Assembly (NCBI GenBank): GCA_030743005.1
Contig: JASLTG010000007.1
Coordinates: forward strand, 48,314 to 112,313
Source of the DNA: Acidimicrobiales bacterium
GTDB taxonomy: Bacteria; Actinomycetota; Acidimicrobiia; Acidimicrobiales; Poriferisodalaceae
Length of the DNA stretch: 64,000 nucleotides
Reading direction: 5' to 3'
Shown one piece after another: positions 25,969 to 34,917 of this stretch. Every line of letters starts with the position of its first letter. The stretch's first letter is position 1. The translations under genes and the position numbers were made by a program. The notes under the pieces were generated by a model, which ran no database searches, was not told where the DNA came from, and was given only the letters and a program-made list of their open reading frames with translations.

Positions 25969-28239
25969 TTAGACGCTTTGAAGGGCCTGCCACACTGCCT
26001 GTGGAGTGCAGGGCATATCCACGTGCTCCACACCTAAGTGGGCGACAGCATCGCACACTGCGTTATGTACCGCGGGAGTGGAGCCGATAGTGCCAGACTC
26101 CCCAATGCCCTTCGCACCGAGTGGATTTCGTGGGCTAGCGGTCTCGGTGTTGGAAACTTCGAAGCTAGGCAGTTCAGCCGCTGATGGCATCAAATAATCC
26201 ATAAGGCTCGCTGTTATGGGGTTGGCGTCTTCGTCATATTGGACGTGTTCCCACAATGCTTGAGCGATTCCCTGAGCGATACCGCCATGTTGTTGTCCGT
26301 TGACCAACATGGGATTGAGAATGGTGCCACAGTCATCAACTGCGATGTGTCGCAACAACTCAACGTGTCCGGTCTCTCGGTCGATTTCTACAACCGCCAC
26401 ATGCGAACCAAACGGGTATGTTGCGTCAGTGCCATCAAAATCAAGCTCGTGAGCGAGTCCACCTTCAACTTCCTGCTCTACCGCAGCGCTTGCTAGATCA
26501 GCCCAACTAATGGATTTTGCCGGAACTCCAGCGACTTGGAGGGCCCCTTCACCGACGACGATGTCTTCGGCGCTAGCTTCCAACAAACTGGCTGCAAGCT
26601 GCTTGCCCTTTTCCAGCACCACTTGTGAAGCTTCGTAGATAGCTGAGCCGCCTGCTTGCAAAGAGCGGGACCCTAAAGTTCCGGCTCCTCTAGCGACCTC
26701 TTGGGTGTCAGCATCGACGTGGTTAACTTCGTCCATTGGTATACCAAGAACATCGTTGACGATCATCGAAAACGCAGTGTCGTGACCCTGTCCATGGGAA
26801 CTCGTTCCAACTTTGATGGTTGCTGAACCGTCATCGTTAATCTCACAACTTCCGTATTCAACGTGCAGGCCGATCGGCGCGGTTACCTCAACATATGAAG
26901 AGACTCCGATGCCTAGCAGCTTGGGATCATCTGATTCTCGGCGTCGCGTTTGTTCGGCGCGTAGATCTGCGTAGCCGGAGGCTTCCAGGACTGCGTCTAG
27001 GGAGCGTTCATATTCTCCAGAGTCGTAGTTGGCGCCGACCAGGGTTGTAAGTGGGAAAGCGTCAGGTTGTAGGTAATTCTTTCGACGTAATTCTGCAGGG
27101 TCCATGCCAATAGCGTTCGCTGCTTTGTCCAGAATTCTTTCGACCATTTGAGTCGCTTCTGGTCGCCCAGCTCCGCGATAGGCCCCGATGAAAGTTGTGT
27201 TAGTTACTACTGACTGAGCAAAGAAATCTATAGCCGGGATGTTGTAGACAGCTTGACTGAGTTGCATCGTGAGCATTGGAAGAATCGCACCGATAGCGGG
27301 ATAGGCGCCGGCGTCTGCTACGACTCTCGCTTTTAGCCCGACGATAGAACCGTCGTTGTTGACACCCAGTTCGGCGTTCATCACCATTGCTCGGCCTTGC
27401 GCCATCGACAACATGTTTTCGCCGCGTTGTTCAGTCCACTTGACTGGTTGGTTGAGCTCTTGGGCTGCTTTAGCGCAGAGGATCTGTTCGATATAGAGAC
27501 CAGCCTTCGGGCCAAAACCGCCGCCAACCCATGGAGCGATCACTCGTAGATTTTCTGGCTCCAAACCAATGCTGGGGGCAAGACCGTCGCGAAGTCCGTG
27601 AGCAGCCTGGGTTGAGGCGTAGAAGGTCATGGAGTCACCTTCAGGGATAGCAACGCACCCATTTGGCTCCATTGGTACTCCTGCAAGACGCTGCGTCACT
27701 ATTCGTTGGCTCACTACAGCGTCAGCACCTTCGTTCACGTCAGGGCCGTCGTACTCGTTGCCGATTGCGAAACAGACGTTGCTTTCGGCGCCCTCCCAAA
27801 GGACGTCAGCGTCGTCGCCAAGGGCTGCTTCAATGTCAGCGTTTGCTGGAAGCGGGTCGTAGTCAACGATGACTTGTTCTGCTGCGTCAACTGCTTGTGA
27901 ATGACTTTCAGCTACTACCGCCGCGACTATGTCGCCGACGAAACGTACTCGACCAACCGCTAGCGGTGGGCGGTTCATGGACGGATCCATGAACTCTGAT
28001 TGGTTAACAGCGTCCATACTCAAGTTGTCTGCGGTGTAGACGGCTACTACGCCTGGCATGTTGACGGCTTCGCTTGTATCAACCCCAAGAAGTGAGGCAT
28101 GAGCCATGGTCGAGCGAACAAAAACGATTTGAACTGAATCTATGTCTAGGTCGTCTACGTAATCGTTAGCGCCAGTTAGTAACCCTGGATCTTCTTTGCG
28201 AGTAACTGCGTTGCCTAAAATCGAGCCTTGTGCGGCCAT
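25969..28239 (-). CDS. Molybdenum hydroxylase large subunit (form II CO-dehydrogenase-like)
   Basis: 756 aa, xanthine dehydrogenase/CO dehydrogenase superfamily large subunit that binds the molybdopterin cytosine dinucleotide cofactor. The cofactor loop WVGGGFGPKAG is at about 237-247 and the catalytic Glu is in KGIGESGT near 715. The active-site loop reads AYRGAGR (353-359), the form II pattern, and lacks the Cys of true form I CoxL, so CO oxidation is doubtful. The FAD (medium) and iron-sulfur (small) subunits that normally accompany it are absent on both sides. Substrate may be an aldehyde, purine or aromatic heterocycle. Confidence 0.92.
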   Translation of the reverse strand: MAAQGSILGNAVTRKEDPGLLTGANDYVDDLDIDSVQIVFVRSTMAHASLLGVDTSEAVNMPGVVAVYTADNLSMDAVNQSEFMDPSMNRPPLAVGRVRFVGDIVAAVVAESHSQAVDAAEQVIVDYDPLPANADIEAALGDDADVLWEGAESNVCFAIGNEYDGPDVNEGADAVVSQRIVTQRLAGVPMEPNGCVAIPEGDSMTFYASTQAAHGLRDGLAPSIGLEPENLRVIAPWVGGGFGPKAGLYIEQILCAKAAQELNQPVKWTEQRGENMLSMAQGRAMVMNAELGVNNDGSIVGLKARVVADAGAYPAIGAILPMLTMQLSQAVYNIPAIDFFAQSVVTNTTFIGAYRGAGRPEATQMVERILDKAANAIGMDPAELRRKNYLQPDAFPLTTLVGANYDSGEYERSLDAVLEASGYADLRAEQTRRRESDDPKLLGIGVSSYVEVTAPIGLHVEYGSCEINDDGSATIKVGTSSHGQGHDTAFSMIVNDVLGIPMDEVNHVDADTQEVARGAGTLGSRSLQAGGSAIYEASQVVLEKGKQLAASLLEASAEDIVVGEGALQVAGVPAKSISWADLASAAVEQEVEGGLAHELDFDGTDATYPFGSHVAVVEIDRETGHVELLRHIAVDDCGTILNPMLVNGQQHGGIAQGIAQALWEHVQYDEDANPITASLMDYLMPSAAELPSFEVSNTETASPRNPLGAKGIGESGTIGSTPAVHNAVCDAVAHLGVEHVDMPCTPQAVWQALQSV

Positions 28240-28351
28240 GATTATCCCCTGATTTGACGTGCGTGCTTCGGAGCAGCAACGAGACTACACCGAGGCGCCA
28301 CCCCAAGTGCCATTGAGAACATTTTTGCTACGCCCAATGGGTTCTGAAGAG

Positions 28352-29095
28352 TCAATCTTGACTTGCAAACCAGGTATTCAGTAGATCGGCTGAGCGGGTC
28401 GGATCTTCACACATCCACCAGTGGCCAAGCCCGTCTAAGACAGCGACTTCAGCTTTACATCTCTCTGCCGCTCGGCGGTGGAGTTCTTCACCGCCGGTGT
28501 AGGTGTCTTCTGTGGCGATTATGCATAAGCCAGGCCGCTGAGACGCGGCCGGAAGATCGTCACCTAAATTTCCTACAACTGGCTGGGCTGCGCTTCTGTA
28601 GAGCCCCAAAATCGCTTGGCCCATATCGTCGTTGACCCAAGGAGCGACCTTTTCAGCTACCGACTCGCCCATCCCCAGTTGAGCGAACAGTGCGGTTCTC
28701 TCTGTATCGGATAAGTCGGTCATCGATCCCACAGCAGTTTCCCCGTCCGGGCTCTGCCAGCTCTGGGCGGCGTCATGCCATACGTACTCATGATTAAAAA
28801 TTCCGATTATGTCGGTGCACCATGACCGAATTAAGTCTGGTCGAGTCATAGCTAAACGCATGACGTGGCCTCCACCCCAGTCATGGCCAACCAAATCGAT
28901 TGGACCGTCGAGTTGTTCGAGTTCAATTGCGAGCCATTCCAGGTATCCATCGCTGGTGACATCAAAATTTTCAGGAAGCAAACTACCGAAACCGGGTGGG
29001 GAAAGAGCGATGACATCGTCCCGCCCCAGTTCAGTGCGCAGAGGACCCCAGATGGCCTCTGTTTCGGGGTTGCCGTGTATTAGCACGACTGTCAT
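28352..29095 (-). CDS. Alpha/beta hydrolase, dehalogenase/epoxide-hydrolase-like
   Basis: 247 aa from the ATG at 29095, which has GGAG at a 6-base spacing. The oxyanion loop is LIHGNPETEAIW, and the nucleophile elbow is GHDWGGG, so the nucleophile is Asp rather than Ser, as in haloalkane dehalogenases, fluoroacetate dehalogenases and epoxide hydrolases. The C-terminal His is in GLGHWWMCEDP. It sits between the molybdenum hydroxylase and YbaK genes on one strand, probably co-transcribed. Confidence 0.85.
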   Translation of the reverse strand: MTVVLIHGNPETEAIWGPLRTELGRDDVIALSPPGFGSLLPENFDVTSDGYLEWLAIELEQLDGPIDLVGHDWGGGHVMRLAMTRPDLIRSWCTDIIGIFNHEYVWHDAAQSWQSPDGETAVGSMTDLSDTERTALFAQLGMGESVAEKVAPWVNDDMGQAILGLYRSAAQPVVGNLGDDLPAASQRPGLCIIATEDTYTGGEELHRRAAERCKAEVAVLDGLGHWWMCEDPTRSADLLNTWFASQD

Positions 29096-29133
29096 AGGCA
29101 CTCCTTTGTGGTGAGATGCATCGTAAACCCAAC

Positions 29134-29625
29134 CTATGGCTTAGGGGGTCGTTCTTTGGCCAGGTTCTCGATCACTTCAGATGAAGGCAATGCGGCCAAT
29201 GTTTGAGGGTCGACATAGATCTTGCGATCGCGTGATCCTCCGCCCACGATGACTTTGGTGCAATTCAACACTCGACTGTCGATCCATATGGGAAGTGATT
29301 TTGGTAGACCGAATGGGGTTACACCACCAAGAATCATCCCAGTTGTTGCTTCGGTTTCTTCGGGGGACGCAAACGACGCCTTTTTCACTTCAAGTTTCTT
29401 CCGGACGACTTTGTTTACGTCAACTTGGGTGGTGGCCAAAACCACACATAAGGCGTATAGGCGAGGCTCTGCCTTGCCGACGACCAGGATCGCGTTGGCG
29501 CTCTCATCGAGTTGGTAGCCGTACTTTTCGCAGAATTGAGTGGTGTCGGCCAGTTCGGGTGCGCATTCGATTACCTGATAATCGGCTGCTAGCTCTTCAA
29601 GTATTTCTATTACCGGGTCCGTCAT
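29134..29625 (-). CDS. YbaK/ProX-domain aminoacyl-tRNA deacylase
   Basis: 163 aa. The YbaK/EbsC fold is recognised from SANAILVVGKAEPRLYALCVV, the conserved Lys in VVRKKLEVKKASFASPEE, and TGMILGGVTPFGLPKSLPIWID, the family's GG.xPxG loop. Members hydrolyse misacylated Cys- or Ala-tRNA(Pro). Start ATG overlaps the stop of the large hydantoinase gene by four bases, so it is translated with it; a link between the two functions is not obvious. Confidence 0.88.
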   Translation of the reverse strand: MTDPVIEILEELAADYQVIECAPELADTTQFCEKYGYQLDESANAILVVGKAEPRLYALCVVLATTQVDVNKVVRKKLEVKKASFASPEETEATTGMILGGVTPFGLPKSLPIWIDSRVLNCTKVIVGGGSRDRKIYVDPQTLAALPSSEVIENLAKERPPKP

Positions 29626-32600
29626 GGATTTGTAGCGGTCTGGTTTTTGCGGCCTCGAACTACTTCGGTAGCTACGACGTCAACGGCTTTTAGGCTTTGC
29701 GTTACTACGACTCCATAGTCTCGCCGGGCGGCTTCGGGTGAAACTACGCCGTCTTGTACATCTCGCAGAACCAGTTCGGGGTCTCGATGAAATGGGTCTC
29801 CCCAACCTCCTCCTCCGGGTGTTTCGGCGATCATTCTGGCTGGACCAAGCTTGGTTACCCCGTACTTGGGTGGAATGAAGGCTGCGCCGTCAACATCTTC
29901 ATCGGCTGGGACTATCCATTCCAATCCGACGCCGCCGGTTCCGCCTCCTTCTACGCCGTGGCCGCTGGGAGTGTCGAGGCCCTCAGCTCGAAATGACCAA
30001 ATAGCAGGTTCAAGAATGTCCGCCTCGTAGCGAACTCCTGTGCCCCCGCGCATTTGGCCGGGCCCGGCGTTATCGCAACGCTGTTCGTGACATATATATC
30101 GGACGGGGTAGTGCTGTTCATGAAATTCCAGGTTGGGTATATCAAGACCGCCCAAGCTTATGAGGTGACCCATTTGAGCAAAGCCGTCCCGTTCAGCGGT
30201 AGCTCCCGGCGTCCCCATAGCGTGCCACTGGTACATCACCCACGTCGTGCCGTCCTCCCTTTTGCCGGCAACGTGCCCATGCATGGTCTTTGACCAACCT
30301 GCGCAAGCCCTCGCGGGGTCTGCGGCAGCTAATGCCTGCCAGACCGCGATGACGATCTCATGGGCCACGTAAACAGTGTTCATAGTCATTGGTGCTGGTG
30401 GTAGCGCGTTAACGATTGACCCCTCGGGCGCCTTTATGGTTAAGCAGCGATACGTCCCTTCATTTCTTGGAATGCTGGTATCGAAAAACGATGAAATAGC
30501 TAGATACACCGAGGAATAGGTATTGGCGATCGAGCTGTTCTTGAACCCTTCGATTTGAGGATCGGTCCCTGCGAAGTCAGCCACAATCTCGTCGCCGCTT
30601 ACCGTCAGTTTTACTCTTACGGCGATGTCAACCTTTCGGAAGCAGTCGTTATCAGTGTGATCTTCTCCGAGGTAAACGCCGTCAGGTAGGTCCGTTATGG
30701 CTGCACGCATTCGTCTATCAGCGTGGTCTAGGACACCACCTAAATAAGAGAGATACGCGTCGAGTCCGAGTTCGCTGGCAAGCGCTATTACCCGTTCACC
30801 TCCAATTTGGGTGGAACCGAGCATCGCTAGGAGATCCCCGTCAAGTAATTCAGGGGTACGGCAATTGATCAGCAATAATTCCCACAAGTCTTCTCGGACG
30901 CGGCCTTCCTCTATGAGCCGCATGACGGGTAGACGGATCCCCTCTTGCCAGATTTCGGTGGCCTCAGGGTTATATGTACCGGCGAGGCCTCCTCCGATAT
31001 CGGACTGGTGAGCCCTGTTGCAACAAAAACCTGCCAATACAGGAGTATCTGAACCGACAAAAATAGGTCGAGCGATTACCCAGTCAGGAAGATGGTTGCC
31101 GCCGGCAACATAAGGGTCAGATAACAGGAACACATCTCCGACTTTTAGATCATGGCCATATTTGGCAAGCAACGCACGTACAGCGAAGCCTCCACCGCCG
31201 GTGTGAATTGGTATGCCATCAGCGTTTGCGACCAGCGTGCCGTCAGGGGTCGTTACGAAACAACTGAAGTCATGACTTTGACTGAAGATCGTGCTCCGAG
31301 CAGTTCGGGTCATTACCCAACCCATGTGGCGGCTGATCTGATCAAGACGATTTTGCATCAGCGCTAACACCACTGGATCAAGTTCACCGGAATGATGCTG
31401 CAAGGAATCTTCGGTCTGTGCGACTTCAACAAAGAAGTCGCCGGAATCATCAACCCACAGGCGGTCACCGGGTCGCGCAACCACAGTTGTAGTTGCTTCC
31501 TCAATCAGGGCTGGACCCTCAAGGCTGTCACCAGGATGAAGCAGCGACCCATCGTGTATTGCTGTTTCGGTCCAACCAGTACCCGGAAACCACACTGAAC
31601 GTCTGTCAATGGGCTCGGGAACACCCTGAGATGGAGCGCCTGCTGCCATCTCAACTTCTCCGGTCGACCCGCGAGCCGTCAACCGCAAAGAAGAAAGCAT
31701 GATCGTTCCTTCTTCTTGGGAGTGACCATACAGGCGCCGATATTCAGCTTCGAAAGCTGATCGGATGAGCCGGGGGTCGAAGCCATGACCATCGACTGGG
31801 ACCCGTATGCTCCAAAGTTGCCCCGGATGGTGAAGTTCCAGCTCATAGTTAAGAGCTACCTCGCCCTCATCGAATCCCTCTTCAGCCATCACAGCAAGGG
31901 CTTGCTTTGTTAAAGCGTTGAATCCTTCAACGAGAGTTTCAACCGGCAATTCATCTAACGGACCAAGCAAGAATTTTGTGAAGTCCTGCCGGACGTCGGC
32001 GTGGAGCATCCCGATGGCGCAAAGGGCACCTGCATCGCGAGGTACATGTACTCGGGCGCATCCCAATCCGGCGGCGACACTTGCCCCATGCATTGGTCCG
32101 GCACCACCAGCTGCGACGAGAGTGAACCTTCTTGGAGAGTGGCCTCGTTCAATTGAGATATGTTCGACAGCACTCAACAGATGTTGTTCGACAAGTTCGA
32201 TTATTCCGGCCGCAGCATCTTCGATCGACATTCCCAATTTCTGAGCAACATGGACGTCAATGGCGTTCCGGGCGGCGTCGAGATCCAGGTCCAGAGTCCC
32301 ACCAGCTGATTTGCCAGGTCGTAAGCGGCCAAGAACTAAATGAGCATCAGTGACTGTTGGAAGCATTCCTCCGCTTCCGTAACAAGCGGGTCCCGGATCG
32401 GCGCCAGCGCCTTCAGGGCCAACGAATAGCAGTCCTGCGTCATCGACCCCAGCGATGGTTCCGCCTCCCGCCCCAATGGTGTGTATGTCGATAGCAGGTG
32501 TGGAGACGTGGTAGCCAGCGATGTCAATGTCGTCACGGGTCGCGACCTCACCGTTGGACATCAGGAGCACGTCACATGAGGTACCTCCGATCTCCATAGA

Positions 32601-33530
32601 GATGAGGTTCCCCTTGTTCTCCTCGGCGACACCGGCCTGATCCACCGATCGACGGTACAAATTGAGCGCACCCACCGCAGCAGCGGGACCACTGAGCAAG
32701 AGGTTGACCGGTTTACTGGCCAACTGGTCAACAGAAGCGGCACCACCGTTGGATTGGACCAACAGAATTGGTCGCGGAAGACCTTCAGTGGTTAATTCGG
32801 CGTCAAGAGAACGGAGATACTTAACAATCCGAGGTGAGAGGGCGGCGTTTACTACAGCTGTAGAAGTTCGTTCGTATTCACCCATAAGAGGTGAAACTTC
32901 TGCGGAACAGGTCACCCACTCTTTAGTCCATTTCTGACGGATGAGGTCAGCTAACTGCTGTTCGTGACGGTCGTCTATAAAGCTGTTCATTAAGGCAACC
33001 GCAATGACGTCAACCTCTTGATCGTTGAAGTCAGCAAGGATCTCGTCGATCGATGAAACGTCGAGTGGCTGATACTCGGCACCGTCTGCGTCTATTCGGC
33101 CGGGTATCGAGCGACGAAGATGACGAGGAACAAGAACTGGAGCGTATGGTTCACGATGGTTCCACTGATCGGAGCGCAAACCTCGTCGAATTTCTATCGT
33201 GTCCCTAAAGCCCTCGGTAGCAACAAGGCCTACTCTGGCGCCTTTGCCTTCGAGCATCGTGTTCGTAGCGATTGTCGACCCGTGAACGAAAAGTGAACAG
33301 TTGCTTAAGATCTCCGATTTCGGCAAACCTAAATCAACTGAGATTCTTTGAACCGCCGCGAGTACACCTTCGCTTGGGTCTGAAGGAACTGAGGGAACTT
33401 TGGCGACCCAGGCTTGGCCACTGGAATCGGCGAGGACGAGATCAGTAAAAGTCCCCCCGACATCAACCCCAATGCGCCAGGGAGCGACAGGCCTATTCAT
33501 TGGCAACGAACTTGATTCAGACTGACTCAT
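29622..33530 (-). CDS. Fused hydantoinase A/B (5-oxoprolinase-like)
   Basis: 1302 aa. The N-terminal HyuA half (about 1-690) begins with IGVDVGGTFTDLVLAD, an actin-like ATP phosphate loop, and has GGTSCDV and VAAGGAGPMHG motifs. The HyuB half (about 715-1290) starts at DPVVLALMQNRLDQISRHMGW and contains IFSQSHDFSCFV and the ADGIPIHTGGGG region. Such fused proteins include 5-oxoprolinase and related ATP-dependent cyclic-amide hydrolases; acetophenone carboxylase-type and hydantoinase-type proteins are often split. Ring substrate is unknown. A Met at 33500 is an alternative start. Confidence 0.92.
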   Translation of the reverse strand: MSQSESSSLPMNRPVAPWRIGVDVGGTFTDLVLADSSGQAWVAKVPSVPSDPSEGVLAAVQRISVDLGLPKSEILSNCSLFVHGSTIATNTMLEGKGARVGLVATEGFRDTIEIRRGLRSDQWNHREPYAPVLVPRHLRRSIPGRIDADGAEYQPLDVSSIDEILADFNDQEVDVIAVALMNSFIDDRHEQQLADLIRQKWTKEWVTCSAEVSPLMGEYERTSTAVVNAALSPRIVKYLRSLDAELTTEGLPRPILLVQSNGGAASVDQLASKPVNLLLSGPAAAVGALNLYRRSVDQAGVAEENKGNLISMEIGGTSCDVLLMSNGEVATRDDIDIAGYHVSTPAIDIHTIGAGGGTIAGVDDAGLLFVGPEGAGADPGPACYGSGGMLPTVTDAHLVLGRLRPGKSAGGTLDLDLDAARNAIDVHVAQKLGMSIEDAAAGIIELVEQHLLSAVEHISIERGHSPRRFTLVAAGGAGPMHGASVAAGLGCARVHVPRDAGALCAIGMLHADVRQDFTKFLLGPLDELPVETLVEGFNALTKQALAVMAEEGFDEGEVALNYELELHHPGQLWSIRVPVDGHGFDPRLIRSAFEAEYRRLYGHSQEEGTIMLSSLRLTARGSTGEVEMAAGAPSQGVPEPIDRRSVWFPGTGWTETAIHDGSLLHPGDSLEGPALIEEATTTVVARPGDRLWVDDSGDFFVEVAQTEDSLQHHSGELDPVVLALMQNRLDQISRHMGWVMTRTARSTIFSQSHDFSCFVTTPDGTLVANADGIPIHTGGGGFAVRALLAKYGHDLKVGDVFLLSDPYVAGGNHLPDWVIARPIFVGSDTPVLAGFCCNRAHQSDIGGGLAGTYNPEATEIWQEGIRLPVMRLIEEGRVREDLWELLLINCRTPELLDGDLLAMLGSTQIGGERVIALASELGLDAYLSYLGGVLDHADRRMRAAITDLPDGVYLGEDHTDNDCFRKVDIAVRVKLTVSGDEIVADFAGTDPQIEGFKNSSIANTYSSVYLAISSFFDTSIPRNEGTYRCLTIKAPEGSIVNALPPAPMTMNTVYVAHEIVIAVWQALAAADPARACAGWSKTMHGHVAGKREDGTTWVMYQWHAMGTPGATAERDGFAQMGHLISLGGLDIPNLEFHEQHYPVRYICHEQRCDNAGPGQMRGGTGVRYEADILEPAIWSFRAEGLDTPSGHGVEGGGTGGVGLEWIVPADEDVDGAAFIPPKYGVTKLGPARMIAETPGGGGWGDPFHRDPELVLRDVQDGVVSPEAARRDYGVVVTQSLKAVDVVATEVVRGRKNQTATNP

Positions 33531-33566
33531 AGGTATTGATCATCGCGCGCTTTGACCTGCGAGACT

Positions 33567-34898
33567 ATGGAAATGGGAAGCAACTACCCCGCAGCGACCT
33601 CTCGCTCCGCAGAACTGCATGACCGTGGTAAGTCTGTGATACCTGACGGAGTGTCTAGATCCACCGTGATAATCCGACCTCATCCGATCTATGTGGATCA
33701 CGCCCAGGGAGCATGGGTCACCGATGTCGACGGCAATCGCTATTTAGATTGCAACAACAATTTCACTTCGATAATTCTCGGACACGCAGATCCTGGAATT
33801 GAATCTGCGGTCCGCAAGCAGCTTGCGAGCGGAACAGCTTTTTCGATGGCGACAGAATCAGAAATTCAGCTGGCGGAGCTCCTATGTGACCGGGTAGCGG
33901 GCTGTGAACAAATTAGATTTTGTAACTCTGGCACTGAAGCTGTGATGGGAGCGATTAAAGCAGCAAGAGCTTTCACTGAACGGCCCACCATCATCAAAGT
34001 GGAAGGCAGCTACCACGGAACCTACGACCATGCAGAAGCCAGTCTTGGGTCGGATCCTTCCAATTGGGGGTTACCGAATCGCCCGGCGACAATTCCTTAC
34101 GCTGCAGGTGCGCCCGGTTCCTTGGCCGAGGAGGTCGTGATTGTTCAGTTCAATGACACATCAGGAGTGAACGAAGCAATCCAACGAGTTGGGTCTGGAC
34201 TAGCTGCGGTGTTGCTAGATCCGATGCCCTCGAGGGTTGGGATGCCGCCCCTCGACCCACAATTTGTTGAAGCAATACGAAACCGAACACGAGAGGTCGG
34301 GGCGTTATTGATACTTGATGAAGTTATCTCGCTTCGGCTGGGGCTAGGGGGAGCGCAAGCCGTCCACGGCATAGATCCAGACCTCACAGCGATGGCCAAG
34401 ATCATCGGCGGAGGTTTTCCGGTAGGAGCAATAGGGGGCAAGTCCGAAGTGATGGACGTTTTTGCCACTGTCCACGGAAACCGAGCCGCTGTCCCTTCAG
34501 GGGGTACCTATACAGCTAATCCGATCACCATGACGGCCGGATTTGCGTGCATGAGCCAACTTGACCAATCCAGTTTCGACCGTTTAGCCGACATAGGGAT
34601 GCAGATCCGTAGACGACTAACAGACCTCTTTGCTGCGCATTCACTTGGCTGGCAAGTAACAGGTGCCGGTTCGTTGTTTCGGATTCACCCGCACCAACGG
34701 TTGGTCAACAGTTACCGAGACGCACATTTAGATAGCGATGAGGCTGCATTGATGGAGTCGTTGCAGCACCGGCTACTTGAACGTGAGGTCTACTTCAGTT
34801 CGTATGGAATGGGATGCATGAATCTGGCTACTTCAGATAGCGATATCGACCATTTCGAAAAGGCCGTGGACGAAGCGCTTAGAGCCATCAGGCATTGA
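33567..34898 (+). CDS. Class III aminotransferase, glutamate-1-semialdehyde mutase-like
   Basis: About 443 aa; starts at 33552 (TTG), 33567 or 33573 are all possible and none has a clear ribosome site. PLP fold-type I enzyme: GTEAVMGAIKAARAFT binds the cofactor phosphate, the Asp of LILDEVIS contacts the pyridine nitrogen, and the PLP Lys is in MAKIIGGGFPVGA. Similar proteins are annotated as glutamate-1-semialdehyde aminomutase or transaminases of catabolic clusters. Its setting among amidase, thioesterase and hydantoinase genes favours amino-acid or amine catabolism over heme biosynthesis. Confidence 0.88.
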   Translation: MEMGSNYPAATSRSAELHDRGKSVIPDGVSRSTVIIRPHPIYVDHAQGAWVTDVDGNRYLDCNNNFTSIILGHADPGIESAVRKQLASGTAFSMATESEIQLAELLCDRVAGCEQIRFCNSGTEAVMGAIKAARAFTERPTIIKVEGSYHGTYDHAEASLGSDPSNWGLPNRPATIPYAAGAPGSLAEEVVIVQFNDTSGVNEAIQRVGSGLAAVLLDPMPSRVGMPPLDPQFVEAIRNRTREVGALLILDEVISLRLGLGGAQAVHGIDPDLTAMAKIIGGGFPVGAIGGKSEVMDVFATVHGNRAAVPSGGTYTANPITMTAGFACMSQLDQSSFDRLADIGMQIRRRLTDLFAAHSLGWQVTGAGSLFRIHPHQRLVNSYRDAHLDSDEAALMESLQHRLLEREVYFSSYGMGCMNLATSDSDIDHFEKAVDEALRAIRH

Positions 34899-34917
34899 GA
34901 ACAACTACGGTCTCACT

